NCBI RefSeq assembly: GCF_001482285.1
Contig: NZ_LOEP01000003.1
Span: 1 to 64,000, forward strand
From: Haloferax sp. Q22
Lineage (GTDB): Archaea > Halobacteriota > Halobacteria > Halobacteriales > Haloferacaceae
DNA: 64,000 bases
Direction of reading: 5' to 3'
Part shown: piece by piece, positions 18,596 through 27,319 of the stretch
How the letters are laid out: each line of letters starts with the position of its first letter
Position numbering within the stretch: the stretch's first letter is position 1
Made by a program: the position numbers and the translations under genes
The notes under the pieces: model-generated
Told to the model about the DNA's origin: nothing
Databases searched by the model: none
What the model saw: the letters and a program-made list of their open reading frames with translations, nothing else

Positions 18596-19675
18596 ATGAG
18601 CGACCACGACGATGACGGCTACGAGATGCCGGACCGCGAGGAGTTCCAACACGACCCGCTGGGCCACGCCGAGGTCCGCGGCGGCATGACCGTCGGCGAG
18701 TTAGTCGAGCAGTACGGCCACGCGGGCATCGGCGCGGCCGACGTGCACGAGGCCGCCGACATCTACGCCGAGATGCTGGCCGACGACGACTGCACGGTGT
18801 TCATGTCGCTTGCCGGCGCGATGGTCCCGACGGGGATGCGCAAGGTCGTCTCCGACCTTATCCGCGACGGCTACGTGGACGCCCTCGTGACGACCGGTGC
18901 GAACCTCACCCACGACGCCATCGAAGCCATCGGCGGCAAACACCACCACGGACGGGCCCATCCGGACCCGTCCAGTTCCCTCTCGCACGGTTCGCGGGAA
19001 CACGGGGCCGAGCACCACGGCGAGAAGACCGAACGCGAGCACGACGAGACGCTCCGCGACGAGGAGGTCGACCGCATCTACAACGTCTATCTCCCGCAGG
19101 AGCATTTCGCGCTGTTCGAGTCGCACCTACGCGACGAGGTGTTCCCGGCGCTGGAGGAAGAGGGAACCGTCAGCATCGCCGACCTCTGCCGCGAACTCGG
19201 CCGCGCTAACAGCGAGGTCAACGACCGCGAGGGAATCGAGGAAGACGCCGGCGTCGCCGCCGCGGCCTACGAGGCCGACGTGCCCATCTACTGTCCGGCA
19301 GTTCAGGACTCCGTCCTCGGCCTACAGGCGTGGATGTACTCGCAGACCTCGTCGTTCTCGCTGGACGCGCTGGCCGACATGACGCCGCTGACCGACCTCG
19401 CGTACGACGCCGACACGGCCGGCTGTCTCCTCGTCGGCGGCGGCGTCCCGAAGAACTTCACGCTCCAGACGATGCTCGTCACGCCCGGCGCGTACGACTA
19501 CGGCGTCCAGATTACGATGGACCCCGCCGCGACCGGCGGCCTCTCGGGCGCGACGCTCGACGAGGCGCGCTCGTGGGGCAAACTGGAGAAGGACGCCCGC
19601 AACACGACGGTCCTCGGCGACGCGACCATCATGCTCCCGCTGCTCGTCGCCGCGGCGCGCGAGCGAATCGAGTAA
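18596..19675 (+). CDS. dys: deoxyhypusine synthase
   Basis: A 359-residue DHS. It transfers the butylamine group of spermidine (or another donor in archaea) to the aIF5A lysine. Family blocks: VFMSLAGAMVPTGMRKVV near residue 65, LVTTGANLTHDAIEAIGG near 96, and the NAD/active-site region CLLVGGGVPKNFTLQ with the catalytic lysine. An Asp/His-rich insert at about 115-145 is an odd local feature. The pathway partners aIF5A and agmatinase-like protein are 3 kb upstream. Confidence 0.95.
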   Translation: MSDHDDDGYEMPDREEFQHDPLGHAEVRGGMTVGELVEQYGHAGIGAADVHEAADIYAEMLADDDCTVFMSLAGAMVPTGMRKVVSDLIRDGYVDALVTTGANLTHDAIEAIGGKHHHGRAHPDPSSSLSHGSREHGAEHHGEKTEREHDETLRDEEVDRIYNVYLPQEHFALFESHLRDEVFPALEEEGTVSIADLCRELGRANSEVNDREGIEEDAGVAAAAYEADVPIYCPAVQDSVLGLQAWMYSQTSSFSLDALADMTPLTDLAYDADTAGCLLVGGGVPKNFTLQTMLVTPGAYDYGVQITMDPAATGGLSGATLDEARSWGKLEKDARNTTVLGDATIMLPLLVAAARERIE

Positions 19676-19789
19676 CGCCGCGAGGCCCGCAGACGGCCGC
19701 GTCGGTCCGCGCTACCGGCCGTTGCGTCGCATCGAATCGCGTCAGGTGGGATACTTTTTTGCCCGGTGAGCACCCTTCCACGCCAACGA

Positions 19790-20479
19790 ATGGCACGAGA
19801 GGGTGCACAGGGCGTTCGCGTCTGCCTCGACATCTGGCACCCGGACTGCTGGACGCTACAGGTGACGAAAGAGACGAGCGGCGGCCTGCTCGGCCACGGC
19901 GTCCACGAGATAGACGGCCTCGCCAACGGGCGTTTCACCGCCTACGCCGACACGGCCGAGGAGGTCGACGAACTACTCGCGGCCATCCGCGCGTCCCCGC
20001 TGACCGAGTCGGTGTGGGAGACCGACGAACACGACGGCGACGTCGGGGTCCCGGGGAGCGCGGCCCGCGGCATCGTCGTTCGCTACGACCTCGAGAACTC
20101 CATCAACGACGCCCTCGTCTCCCGGGGGTTCATCCCCGACGAGCCGGTTCGGATGCAGGGCGGCCGCGAGCGCTGGACCGTGCTCGTCCACGAGACGCGA
20201 CAGACCGTCCACGAGCGGTTAGAAGAGATTCGCGAGGAGCGGAACGCGGACATCGACGTGGAACTCATCACCGCCCCCGAGGACGGCGGCGGCATGTTCC
20301 GGACCGACGCGCTCTCCGAGCGCCAGCGCGAGGTGTACGAACTGGCCCGCCGCCGCGACTACTACACGTGGCCCCGCGAAGTGAGCGCCGCGTCGCTGGC
20401 GGCCGAATTGGACATCTCGAAGGCGACGCTCCTCGAACACCTCCGGAAAGCCGAATCGAAACTGCTCGGCGACTACTGA
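19790..20479 (+). CDS. HTH-10 (bacterioopsin activator-type) transcription regulator
   Basis: A 229-residue haloarchaeal regulator. The C-terminal HTH-10 domain is clear: LSERQREVYELARRRDYYTWPREVSAA, then the recognition region AAELDISKATLLEHLRKAESKLL. The N-terminal half is a ligand-sensing alpha/beta region with several Trp and Cys residues. The likely target is the adjacent permease/peptidase pair; this is inference from position. Confidence 0.9.
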   Translation: MAREGAQGVRVCLDIWHPDCWTLQVTKETSGGLLGHGVHEIDGLANGRFTAYADTAEEVDELLAAIRASPLTESVWETDEHDGDVGVPGSAARGIVVRYDLENSINDALVSRGFIPDEPVRMQGGRERWTVLVHETRQTVHERLEEIREERNADIDVELITAPEDGGGMFRTDALSERQREVYELARRRDYYTWPREVSAASLAAELDISKATLLEHLRKAESKLLGDY

Positions 20480-20581
20480 CTCCGTTCTTCGGGTTCTCGG
20501 GGTCGAAATCCGGCGGGTTCGCCGTCCACCCACTCATGAGAGGGAGGGGTACTTTACGCGACAACTAACCCATGTGATAGC

Positions 20582-21982
20582 ATGTCATCGATAGACGTGA
20601 ACGACGGGCGGAGCCTCTCGCGGGACATCGGACTGTTCGGCGCGGTGAGCACCGTGGTCGCGGGCACTCTCGGCGCGGGGCTGTTCGTCACCCTCGGCAC
20701 GGCGAGTTCGACGACGGGACCGAGCGTCATCCTCGTCGTCGTCCTCTCGGGGCTGCTCGCGATGAGCATCGCGCTCAACTACGGCTGGATGGCGACTATC
20801 TTCCCCGGCGCGGCGGGGTCGTACGCCTACGTCTCACGGACGTTCGACAGCCGCCTCCCCGGGTTCGTGGTGACGTGGTCGAAGTGGCTCGGCTACATGG
20901 CCGCCGACGCGGTCCTCGCCATCGGGTTCGGGAGCTACTTACAGGTGTTCTATCCCTCGGTCGACCCGACGCTGGCCGGATTCGGCCTGCTGACGGTTCT
21001 CTTTCTGGTCAACCTCGTCGGCGCGAAGAGTTACAGCGTCTCCCAGAACGCCATCTTCGGCTTCCTCATCCTGTCGATACTCGTGCTCGTCGGCCCCGGG
21101 TTGCTGAACATCGACGCCGCGAACTACCAGCCGTTCTTCACCGGCGGCTTCGACGGCTTCGTCGCCGCCGCGGTCCCGCTGTTCTACGCCTACATCGGCA
21201 TCGCCGTCGCCGGGCAGATGGGCGCGGAGGTGAAGAACCCCTCGCGGAACCTCCCGTTGGCGATGGCCGGCGGGACGGCCATCCTCATCTTCCTGTACGT
21301 GCTGACCGCCGGCGTCATCTACGGCGTCGTCGGGGATTACACGGTCCTCGCGAACTCGGCGCGACCGCTCTCGACGGCCGCCGAAGTGTTCCTCGGCGAC
21401 ATCGGCACCGCCATCGTCGGCATCGGCGGCCTGCTCGCCACCGCGTCGTCGGTCCACGCGGTCATGGCCGCGGGCATCAAGATGCCCTACTCGTGGGCGT
21501 GGGACGAGGTGTTCCCGAAGAAGTTCTCGGCGGTCTCCGACCGCTTCGGGACCCCCCACTGGTCGCTGTTGACGCTCTACGTCGTCGCCTCTGGGCTCAC
21601 CTTCTGGAGCACCGGCCTCAGTCAGGCCATCGCCATCGCGACGTTCAGCTACCTCATCGCCTACGCCGCGGTGTCGATAACGGTGCTGTACGTGCTCTAC
21701 AGCCGCACCGACCTCCGCGCGGAGGCGGGCTTTTCGCGCCCGTCGCTCCTCACGGTGACGGGACTCATCGGCTCGCTCGGCGCGGTCGGCCTCCTGACCG
21801 AGGCGTACAAGGGCTCGCTGTCGATTTACGTCCCGTGGGTCGCCGTCGGGCTCGTCGTCTTCGGCGTCTACTGGTACCGCGGCCAACAGAAGGACCACGA
21901 CGTGGAGGCCATCCTCGGGACGCTCCCCGGCGTGCCCTCCGACGAGTACAACCCCTCGGTTCGCGGGGTAAGCGATGACTGA
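20582..21982 (+). CDS. APC-family amino acid permease
   Basis: A 466-residue transporter with about 12 hydrophobic helices. TM1 carries the Gly-rich APC signature GTLGAGLFVTLGTAS (residues 29-43); PGAAGSYAYVSRTF follows in TM2-TM3. It imports amino acids or similar solutes. It overlaps the M20 peptidase gene by eight bases, so uptake and hydrolysis of a peptide or acylated amino acid are probably linked. Confidence 0.95.
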   Translation: MSSIDVNDGRSLSRDIGLFGAVSTVVAGTLGAGLFVTLGTASSTTGPSVILVVVLSGLLAMSIALNYGWMATIFPGAAGSYAYVSRTFDSRLPGFVVTWSKWLGYMAADAVLAIGFGSYLQVFYPSVDPTLAGFGLLTVLFLVNLVGAKSYSVSQNAIFGFLILSILVLVGPGLLNIDAANYQPFFTGGFDGFVAAAVPLFYAYIGIAVAGQMGAEVKNPSRNLPLAMAGGTAILIFLYVLTAGVIYGVVGDYTVLANSARPLSTAAEVFLGDIGTAIVGIGGLLATASSVHAVMAAGIKMPYSWAWDEVFPKKFSAVSDRFGTPHWSLLTLYVVASGLTFWSTGLSQAIAIATFSYLIAYAAVSITVLYVLYSRTDLRAEAGFSRPSLLTVTGLIGSLGAVGLLTEAYKGSLSIYVPWVAVGLVVFGVYWYRGQQKDHDVEAILGTLPGVPSDEYNPSVRGVSDD

Positions 21983-23225
21983 CGCGACGCCGCGCGGTGA
22001 CCGCTCGGACGCCACCAACTGCGACCGCGACGCCGCCCCCCGCGTCGACCCCGACGAGACCATCGACCTCTTGCAGGAACTCGTGCGGATTCCGAGCCCC
22101 TACTTCGAGGAGGCTGAGATAAGCGAGTTCGTCTACGACTGGTTGGACGCCCGCGGGCACGACCCCGAGTACCACCACGTGAGCGAACCGGACATTACGG
22201 CGTACGAGGGCGACAACGTCGTCGCCCGGCTGGCGGGCTCTGACCCGGACGCGCCGACGCTCCTGTTGAACGCCCACATGGACACCGTGAGACTGGTCGA
22301 AGACTGGGACGAAGACCCGTGTTCGGGCCGCATCGAGGACGGGAAACTGTACGGACAGGGCGCGTGCGACATGAAAGGCGGCCTCGCGGCCGTCATGACC
22401 GCCTTCGACGCCCTCGCCGACTGCGACCTCGCCGGCGACGTGCTCCTCACGGCCGTCGTGGACGAGGAGGGGCCCTACGGACTCGGCACCGACCGACTCA
22501 TCCGAGACGGCCTCGTCGACGACTGCGACGCCGCCATCGTCACCGAACCCGGCCCGATTCTCGCACAGGAGGACATCGAGAACCCGGCGCTCCTGCTCGG
22601 TGCGCGCGGCCGCTACTTCTACGACATCGAAGTGCGCGGGCAGGCCGCACACGGGTCGAAACCGGACACCGGCGTCAACGCGGTCGTCGAGGCCGGCAAA
22701 CTCGCGGCCGCGCTCGACGACCTCGACGTGGGCGACCACCCGAAACTCGGTTCGGGGTCGACCTGCCCGTTGAAAATCGAGGGCGGGAGCCAGACGCTTT
22801 CTGTCCCCGAGCGCGCTCGCCTCATGGTCGACCGCCACGTCGTCGTCGGCGAGACGCTCGAAGACGCCCGCACCGACGCCGAGCGCGCCGTCGCGGAACT
22901 CGGGTTGGAGAGCGAAGTTGATGTCGGCTTCCGGGAAGCCCCCGACGAGGGCATCCGGTACGGCCCCTACGTGACCGACGAAGACCACCCGCTCGTTTCG
23001 GCCCTCACAGACTCCACCCGCGCCGTCGCCGACACCGACCCCGCCTACGGCTACTTCTCCAGCGTCGGCGACTTCAACTACCTCGGCGACCGCGCCGACC
23101 TCCCGACGGTCATCGTCGGTCCCGACGGCGAGAACATCCACGCCGCCGGCGAGTTCGTCTTCACGGACGACGTGGTCGAGGTGGCCGACATCGTCGCCGA
23201 CGCCGCCGTCCGGTACCTCGGCTGA
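21975..23225 (+). CDS. M20-family metallopeptidase (ArgE/DapE-like)
   Basis: A 416-residue zinc deacylase/peptidase. Metal ligands: NAHMDTV near residue 94, GQGACDMKGG near 124, DEEGPYGLGTD near 160. The dimerisation domain is inserted around 205-315 (ARGRYFYDIEVRGQAAHGSKPDTG). It hydrolyses N-acyl amino acids or short peptides. Overlap with the upstream permease gene suggests one operon. Confidence 0.93.
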   Translation: MTDATPRGDRSDATNCDRDAAPRVDPDETIDLLQELVRIPSPYFEEAEISEFVYDWLDARGHDPEYHHVSEPDITAYEGDNVVARLAGSDPDAPTLLLNAHMDTVRLVEDWDEDPCSGRIEDGKLYGQGACDMKGGLAAVMTAFDALADCDLAGDVLLTAVVDEEGPYGLGTDRLIRDGLVDDCDAAIVTEPGPILAQEDIENPALLLGARGRYFYDIEVRGQAAHGSKPDTGVNAVVEAGKLAAALDDLDVGDHPKLGSGSTCPLKIEGGSQTLSVPERARLMVDRHVVVGETLEDARTDAERAVAELGLESEVDVGFREAPDEGIRYGPYVTDEDHPLVSALTDSTRAVADTDPAYGYFSSVGDFNYLGDRADLPTVIVGPDGENIHAAGEFVFTDDVVEVADIVADAAVRYLG

Positions 23226-23318
23226 CGCGGCGTTCGTTCCCGCTCCCGAGGCCGCGCGTTCTCAGCGCCGAGAACCGGGCGCAAACACCTAACAGCCCCG
23301 GCCGGTACCTCGGACGCA

Positions 23319-24416
23319 ATGACAGCGCCCCCGCTCACGTCGGTCGTTTCGGCCCGCACCGACGTGGAACTCGCCGCCGTCTTCGAGCGCGTCTGGGAGG
23401 CGCGTGGCTACGAGACGCGCGTCCGGTTCCGCGGCCCGGACGTGCACGTTGAAGCCGCCGGGGAGACGCCCGAGGGCGCGACGCGCGAACTTCGAATCTG
23501 GATTACGACCACCGGAACCGTCACCGCGGACAAGACGAGCGCGTTCGTCCGAGGGTGCGAGCGCGCCGGTATCGAACCCTACGTGGCGGCGGTCGGCGGC
23601 GGCCGCGTCGCCCCGGACGCCCACCGCCGAGGGCTCGTCGTTCTCGACGCGCCGGCTATCGCCGTCGAAATCCGCGAGACCGGCGTCGAGTCGTTCGTCC
23701 GCGACCTCGCTGCCCGAGAGGAACAGGCGGCGACGAACTGGCTGGGCGAGCGGATCGAAGGCCGCGGAGGCGATGACGACGACACAGAAGGCGAGCGCGA
23801 CGAGTCTGAAGGCGACGATGCCGGCCGACTCACCCGCCGCGAGGCGCTAAAAAAGGCCGGAACCTACGTCGCCGGTGGCCTCGTCACGTATCTCGCCGTC
23901 GAGCAAATCTCCGACGCCGTCCAGCGGTCGCCGAAGCTCCGCGCCGCGGTCGCCCGCCACGCGGCGTGGCTCGACGCTCGCCTCCCGAACGTGCGCCTTC
24001 CGACCGTCGAATGGTCGATTCCGACGCCACAACCCCTCCCGGAGGAGTCGACGCTCCCGAACCGAACGACCACAGTCGCGACGCCGGCGAACGCGACGAC
24101 GATTCCCTACGCCGACCTCCGGACGAACCCGGAGTCGTATGCGGGGACGACCGTCACGTACGCTGGTCGCATCGAGGAGACGATGGAGCGCGGCGAGGTC
24201 CGACTGGCGCTCGTCGCCGTCGAGGACGACCGGGGGCGACTCAGCGGCGACGTAGTCGCTCGATGGCCGACCGGGCGCTTTTTCGACGGCGACATCGGCT
24301 TTCGACTGCTCGTCGACGAGCGCGTCCGGCTCTGGGGCGTCGCCGCCGGTGAGAGCTCGATTTCGGGTGGCGTGCAGTACCCACGTATCGACGTGTCCGT
24401 GTTGGAGCAGACCTGA
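23319..24416 (+). CDS. membrane-anchored protein with nuclease-fold-like N-domain
   Basis: A 365-residue protein, the last gene with chromosomal composition. Residues 10-130 look like a restriction-endonuclease-type alpha/beta core (a helix after the start, VHVEAAGE and RELRIWITTTGTVTADKTSAFVRGC strands); the match is weak. A hydrophobic segment near 185-205 is followed by a periplasmic-type C-terminal domain with IPYADLRTNPESYAGTTV near 265, an OB-like barrel. Similar haloarchaeal proteins exist, but I cannot name a function. Confidence 0.75.
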   Translation: MTAPPLTSVVSARTDVELAAVFERVWEARGYETRVRFRGPDVHVEAAGETPEGATRELRIWITTTGTVTADKTSAFVRGCERAGIEPYVAAVGGGRVAPDAHRRGLVVLDAPAIAVEIRETGVESFVRDLAAREEQAATNWLGERIEGRGGDDDDTEGERDESEGDDAGRLTRREALKKAGTYVAGGLVTYLAVEQISDAVQRSPKLRAAVARHAAWLDARLPNVRLPTVEWSIPTPQPLPEESTLPNRTTTVATPANATTIPYADLRTNPESYAGTTVTYAGRIEETMERGEVRLALVAVEDDRGRLSGDVVARWPTGRFFDGDIGFRLLVDERVRLWGVAAGESSISGGVQYPRIDVSVLEQT

Positions 24417-24889
24417 GCGTGTCGGTTGCGGGACGAACGAGACCGATGGAGATTACTCGGTTGCGGGGCGAGAGCGAGGTGGCCGATGACGACGGCACCG
24501 TTCCGAACCGAACTAGGCACTCGGTGATGCGGAGCCCTATGAGTGCCGAGGCCTCTTCTCCTACATAGGAGATTAGCACCCGTCTACTAGAATTTAACGC
24601 AAAGAGCGTGGAGAACTGGACATTTGAAAGCCGATTTTGTCGTAAATGTGTGGCGAGAAATGCCGAGGTGCGAGCGAAATATTCTCTGGTTTGAGCAGGG
24701 CAGGAACTGTTCTCTAAAGGACGACTTGTATATCTAATCCTGTCAGGGGGAGTTTTGGAAGGCCTTGTTACAGGCCTTTCCGTTGTGGTCGGTGTTTAGA
24801 GGCCTCGCCCTTTGTCCACTCTCTCGCTTCTCGCTCTCTTCTCTTTTCGGTAGTACCGTATATTATAGTCGTTAGGGGTTTGAGACCTG

Positions 24890-25018
24890 TTTCAAGGCCT
24901 TTGTTCTGGGCTGTGTTTTTGTGTGTGGCCTGTTTCTGGGCTGTTTTTCGGGCCTGGTGATTCTGTTCTGGCCTGTTTGATGGGCTGGTTTTCGGGGCTG
25001 TTGGGTGGCTGTTCCTTC
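24890..25018. repeat. T/G-rich degenerate repeat tract
   Basis: The top strand is strongly T/G biased and built from variants of a 9-11 base unit around GGCCTGTTT / GGGCTGTTT, at least seven copies (for example near 24895, 24908, 24928, 24938, 24952, 24970, 24982 and 24997). Spacing is irregular, so it is neither a CRISPR array nor a clean iteron set. The position upstream of the first operon would suit an origin or a regulatory region. Confidence 0.55.
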
Positions 25019-25032
25019 TCCTCTTTATAATA

Positions 25033-25050
25033 GTGACAGTATACTGTCAC
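25033..25050. promoter_or_regulatory. perfect 18-bp palindromic operator with flanking TATA boxes
   Basis: GTGACAGTATACTGTCAC is a perfect 18-base palindrome between two TATA-like boxes (TTTATAAT at 25025-25032 and TTTAAAAG at 25052-25059). The second box is about 28 bases before the GTG of the first gene, so that mRNA would be leaderless. A repressor bound here would block the lead operon. Confidence 0.65.
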
Positions 25051-25083
25051 CTTTAAAAGAGTTGAGGCCTGTGTATATGATAG

Positions 25084-25446
25084 GTGAAAACAATTTCAGA
25101 CGACGCAAGCAACGTAGAACTTCCAAAAAACGAGAAAATCCTACTAATCCAAGGCATCAGCGGAGTATTCCACACACCAGAAATCGTAGAAGGCAAGACC
25201 TCAAGCACAGGGAAAACAATCAAAGTAGAGCACAAGCACAAGGACAAGACCTACCAGCTTGATACAGAGCAGATTCTAACCGGAGGCCTCGAAGTCAGGA
25301 GAGCCACGACCTTCCAGCTCTACACACCGGAGAAGTACCATAGGAAGCAGAAATCCAACAAGAACCCCGGGCCACGCTCAGGAGTCAACAAAGTCAAAGA
25401 AAAATCCGAACTCCCAGAGCCGACACACGAACCAGTAGAAGGGTGA
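25084..25446 (+). CDS. first gene of element, basic protein, unknown
   Basis: 120 residues, acidic N-terminus then Lys-rich C-terminal half. Unrecognised. GTG start about 28 bases after a TATA box and just after the palindromic operator. A GGTGA sits on the start itself. It is the head of an operon running to about 26.8 kb, and its end carries the GGTGA used by the next gene. Confidence 0.7.
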   Translation: MKTISDDASNVELPKNEKILLIQGISGVFHTPEIVEGKTSSTGKTIKVEHKHKDKTYQLDTEQILTGGLEVRRATTFQLYTPEKYHRKQKSNKNPGPRSGVNKVKEKSELPEPTHEPVEG

Positions 25447-25453
25447 ACCGGCG

Positions 25454-25678
25454 ATTATCGAAGAAGGAGACCGTATCAAGCTGATTCACACCGAGGACGA
25501 GTATACAGAACTTGAGAAGGGAGACAAGGGGACAGTTACAGGAACATCAGAAATCCCGCCAGCGGTAGCAGGCCAGCCAGAAAAACAGATACATGTTGAC
25601 TGGGACAACGGAAGCACCCTCTCCCTTATCCAGAGAAAAGACGAGTACGAAATCATCAACGACGGTGAGGAGCAGTGA
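25454..25678 (+). CDS. DUF4314-like small protein, ATT start
   Basis: The frame from 25454 encodes about 74 residues matching my memory of DUF4314, a small SH3-like domain in phages and plasmids: EEGDRIKLIHTEDEYTELEKG, then VDWDNGSTLSLI. An in-frame stop at 25436 excludes a longer reading and no ATG, GTG or TTG lies before the conserved core. The ATT at 25454 is exactly 7 bases after GGTGA, so I propose it as the start. The GTG inside GGTGA is out of frame. It overlaps the next gene by four bases. Confidence 0.7.
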   Translation: MIEEGDRIKLIHTEDEYTELEKGDKGTVTGTSEIPPAVAGQPEKQIHVDWDNGSTLSLIQRKDEYEIINDGEEQ

Positions 25679-26160
25679 GTGAAGAAGTACGCAGTCAAAT
25701 CTACGAAGAGATCGAAGACATAGCACCGGAGAAGGCCGAGAGATACAAGCGGATAGCAGAGGAGTACAGAGAAGGCCAGCTAATGCTTCCAGAGGAGGCT
25801 GTCAGCGTACCCACGAATATCAAGGAAACCGCAGAGTGTTACGGCCTTGATTTTGAGGAAGAGAACACGAGAGAAATAGCCGAGCGTACGGTCCTCATCT
25901 ACTTCTTAAACGAGGGAGTCTTGACAGAGAAGATGTCCGGCGAAGAAGTAGGGGGAGAGCCTCGAAGCTTTGTAGAGCATCTACAGCTAAACGCCTCTGA
26001 AGAGCTTCAGAGAATAATCTGTAAGCTGTACGAGGAGGTCCATCCTCACGAGTGGAAAGACATAGAGAAGGACGTAAAGGAGGCCCTCGAGATTCCCAGA
26101 GACTCAGACTTTCCTGAAAACTCCGAAGCATCAGCTACAGAGGAAGGCCTTGAAGGGTGA
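25675..26160 (+). CDS. acidic protein, unknown
   Basis: 161 residues, mainly helical and strongly acidic, with conserved-looking VEHLQLNASEELQRIICKLY in the second half. Not recognised. GTG start overlaps the preceding stop by four bases (GTGA) and the end overlaps the next gene in the same way, so the operon is translationally coupled. Confidence 0.75.
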   Translation: MSEEVRSQIYEEIEDIAPEKAERYKRIAEEYREGQLMLPEEAVSVPTNIKETAECYGLDFEEENTREIAERTVLIYFLNEGVLTEKMSGEEVGGEPRSFVEHLQLNASEELQRIICKLYEEVHPHEWKDIEKDVKEALEIPRDSDFPENSEASATEEGLEG

Positions 26161-26801
26161 TTACGATAGAGAGAATAATCACACCAGACGGCTTCAACCC
26201 AGACGCAAACCTGACGAGCGAAGGCCATATCATCCACATCTGCCGGACAGAGTACGCCGAGAAGCAATACGGACTGAGAAACAAGGGAACTGTCGGCGAA
26301 CCGGATTACGAACTCAAAGAGAAAGACACCGTAGACGGCGAGACGGAGACCGGCGCTGTCGCATGTACCTGTAGAGAATCTCTCGATTCAGAGGACGAAG
26401 CCCTTCAACACCTCAAAGAGGTAGAGAACCAGCACAAAGGCAGTCTCAACCAGAAGGTAGCCCGTCGACAGCTTGACGGCGTCAAACTTCACGGCTTCGA
26501 GTACGCAGGCCTTGAGGCCCACGGTGGTTCCATTTCCTTCTCCCATGAAGAGTTAGGTCTGAAACTGTACGCAACACCGAACTGGGAGAACAACGACGGC
26601 AAGATCCATATAGAGCTACACGGGATGCACAGTACTATTCTGGAAGGCCCGCTTCAAGGCAGGGTTGTCGAGTTGGTAGATGCTTCAAAGCATTTGACTG
26701 TCGGAGAGTACCTTCAGCACCTACGAGACTTCATCGAGGAAAATCTTCTCAGCAAAAACAGGAGGGAGGAACTCCGGGGAGGTAAGGAGCAGGAGGGATA
26801 G
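26157..26801 (+). CDS. unknown protein with central Cys/His residues
   Basis: 214 residues. A central ACTCRESLDSEDEALQHLKE segment could chelate metal with HICRTEY upstream. A long alpha/beta middle ends in the helical tail VGEYLQHLRDFIEENLL. Not recognised. GTG start overlaps the preceding gene by four bases. The stop codon lies inside a hairpin followed by a T-run, so this is probably the last gene of the first operon. Confidence 0.75.
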   Translation: MITIERIITPDGFNPDANLTSEGHIIHICRTEYAEKQYGLRNKGTVGEPDYELKEKDTVDGETETGAVACTCRESLDSEDEALQHLKEVENQHKGSLNQKVARRQLDGVKLHGFEYAGLEAHGGSISFSHEELGLKLYATPNWENNDGKIHIELHGMHSTILEGPLQGRVVELVDASKHLTVGEYLQHLRDFIEENLLSKNRREELRGGKEQEG

Positions 26802-26824
26802 CCTATCCCCTTTCTCCTATTTTT
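26791..26824 (+). terminator. hairpin plus T-run
   Basis: GGGATAG-C-CTATCCC (26795-26809), flanked by AGGAG/CTCCT and followed by a five-T run at 26820-26824. It overlaps the stop codon of the gene ending at 26801. It would end the 25.08-26.80 kb operon. Confidence 0.6.
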
Positions 26825-26838
26825 GGTGAAAACCACTT

Positions 26839-27312
26839 ATGTCACAACTTGAAGAACTTGAGACTACAGATAGCGGAAGCGTCCGGAAAAAGGACGCATT
26901 GAGTTGGCTTGAAAGCCTTGAAAACCCTGAAATCCCCGAAGCGTTGGAGGACCAGCTTATCCAGTCGGTTACTCCGAAGCCTCAGAGCCACAGCGGTTCA
27001 GCATTCCCGACACCTATCAGCCAGGTCAGAGTGACCGGCAGACCCGAGTTTGTCGAACAGGTCGCTAAGTTGTTCCAGTGGTTCAACGTCTTCGAGTCCT
27101 CAGCAACTCGATTACAGATTAATCTCCAGCAGATAGAAGATCGAGAGACAGAAGAATTTACAGAGAATTACGCATTGTACCTGTCCAGCGCTGTAAGAGG
27201 CAAAGAGAAGGTTGTCCAACAGGTCGTGATGGGAGGCAACAGCGAGGAAGATGAGAGGCTGTCTAAGGCCTTGGAAAAAGCTCAGGAAGAAACAGGACTG
27301 GTGGAGCAGTGA
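26839..27312 (+). CDS. unknown protein
   Basis: 157 residues: an acidic helical N-terminus (DALSWLESLENPEIPEALED), a Pro/Ser-rich linker near 50, then an alpha/beta domain. Unrecognised. The ATG is preceded by GGTGA 9 bases upstream after the first operon terminator, so it begins a second small operon. A TATA box is not obvious. Confidence 0.72.
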   Translation: MSQLEELETTDSGSVRKKDALSWLESLENPEIPEALEDQLIQSVTPKPQSHSGSAFPTPISQVRVTGRPEFVEQVAKLFQWFNVFESSATRLQINLQQIEDRETEEFTENYALYLSSAVRGKEKVVQQVVMGGNSEEDERLSKALEKAQEETGLVEQ

Positions 27313-27319
27313 TAGAGAG

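Larger units (their letters stand above)
24417..25083. other. gene-free boundary tract between chromosome and foreign element
   Basis: No convincing gene in 667 bases. The first 100 bases keep chromosomal composition; from about 24520 the sequence becomes A/T-richer. Contents: a GGCACTC/GAGTGCC inverted repeat (about 24514-24548), a near-palindrome TCTCCTACATAGGAGA (about 24556-24571), the first six AGGCCT copies, a T/G-rich repetitive tract (24890-25018) and the promoter/operator of the first element operon. I looked for a tRNA or an obvious attachment repeat and saw none. Confidence 0.7.

Noticed and set aside
24890-25018. CRISPR-like array
   Set aside because: Repeat units are short (about 9-11 bases), degenerate and irregularly spaced, without unique spacers of constant length.
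24417-25083. tRNA gene or direct repeat marking an attachment site
   Set aside because: No cloverleaf or T-loop consensus could be found on either strand by eye, and the right border needed to find a repeat lies outside the window.
25005-25262. 85-residue frame across the first element promoter
   Set aside because: It crosses the palindrome and TATA boxes and encodes an Arg/Asn-rich low-complexity product; the frame from 25084 is the coding one.
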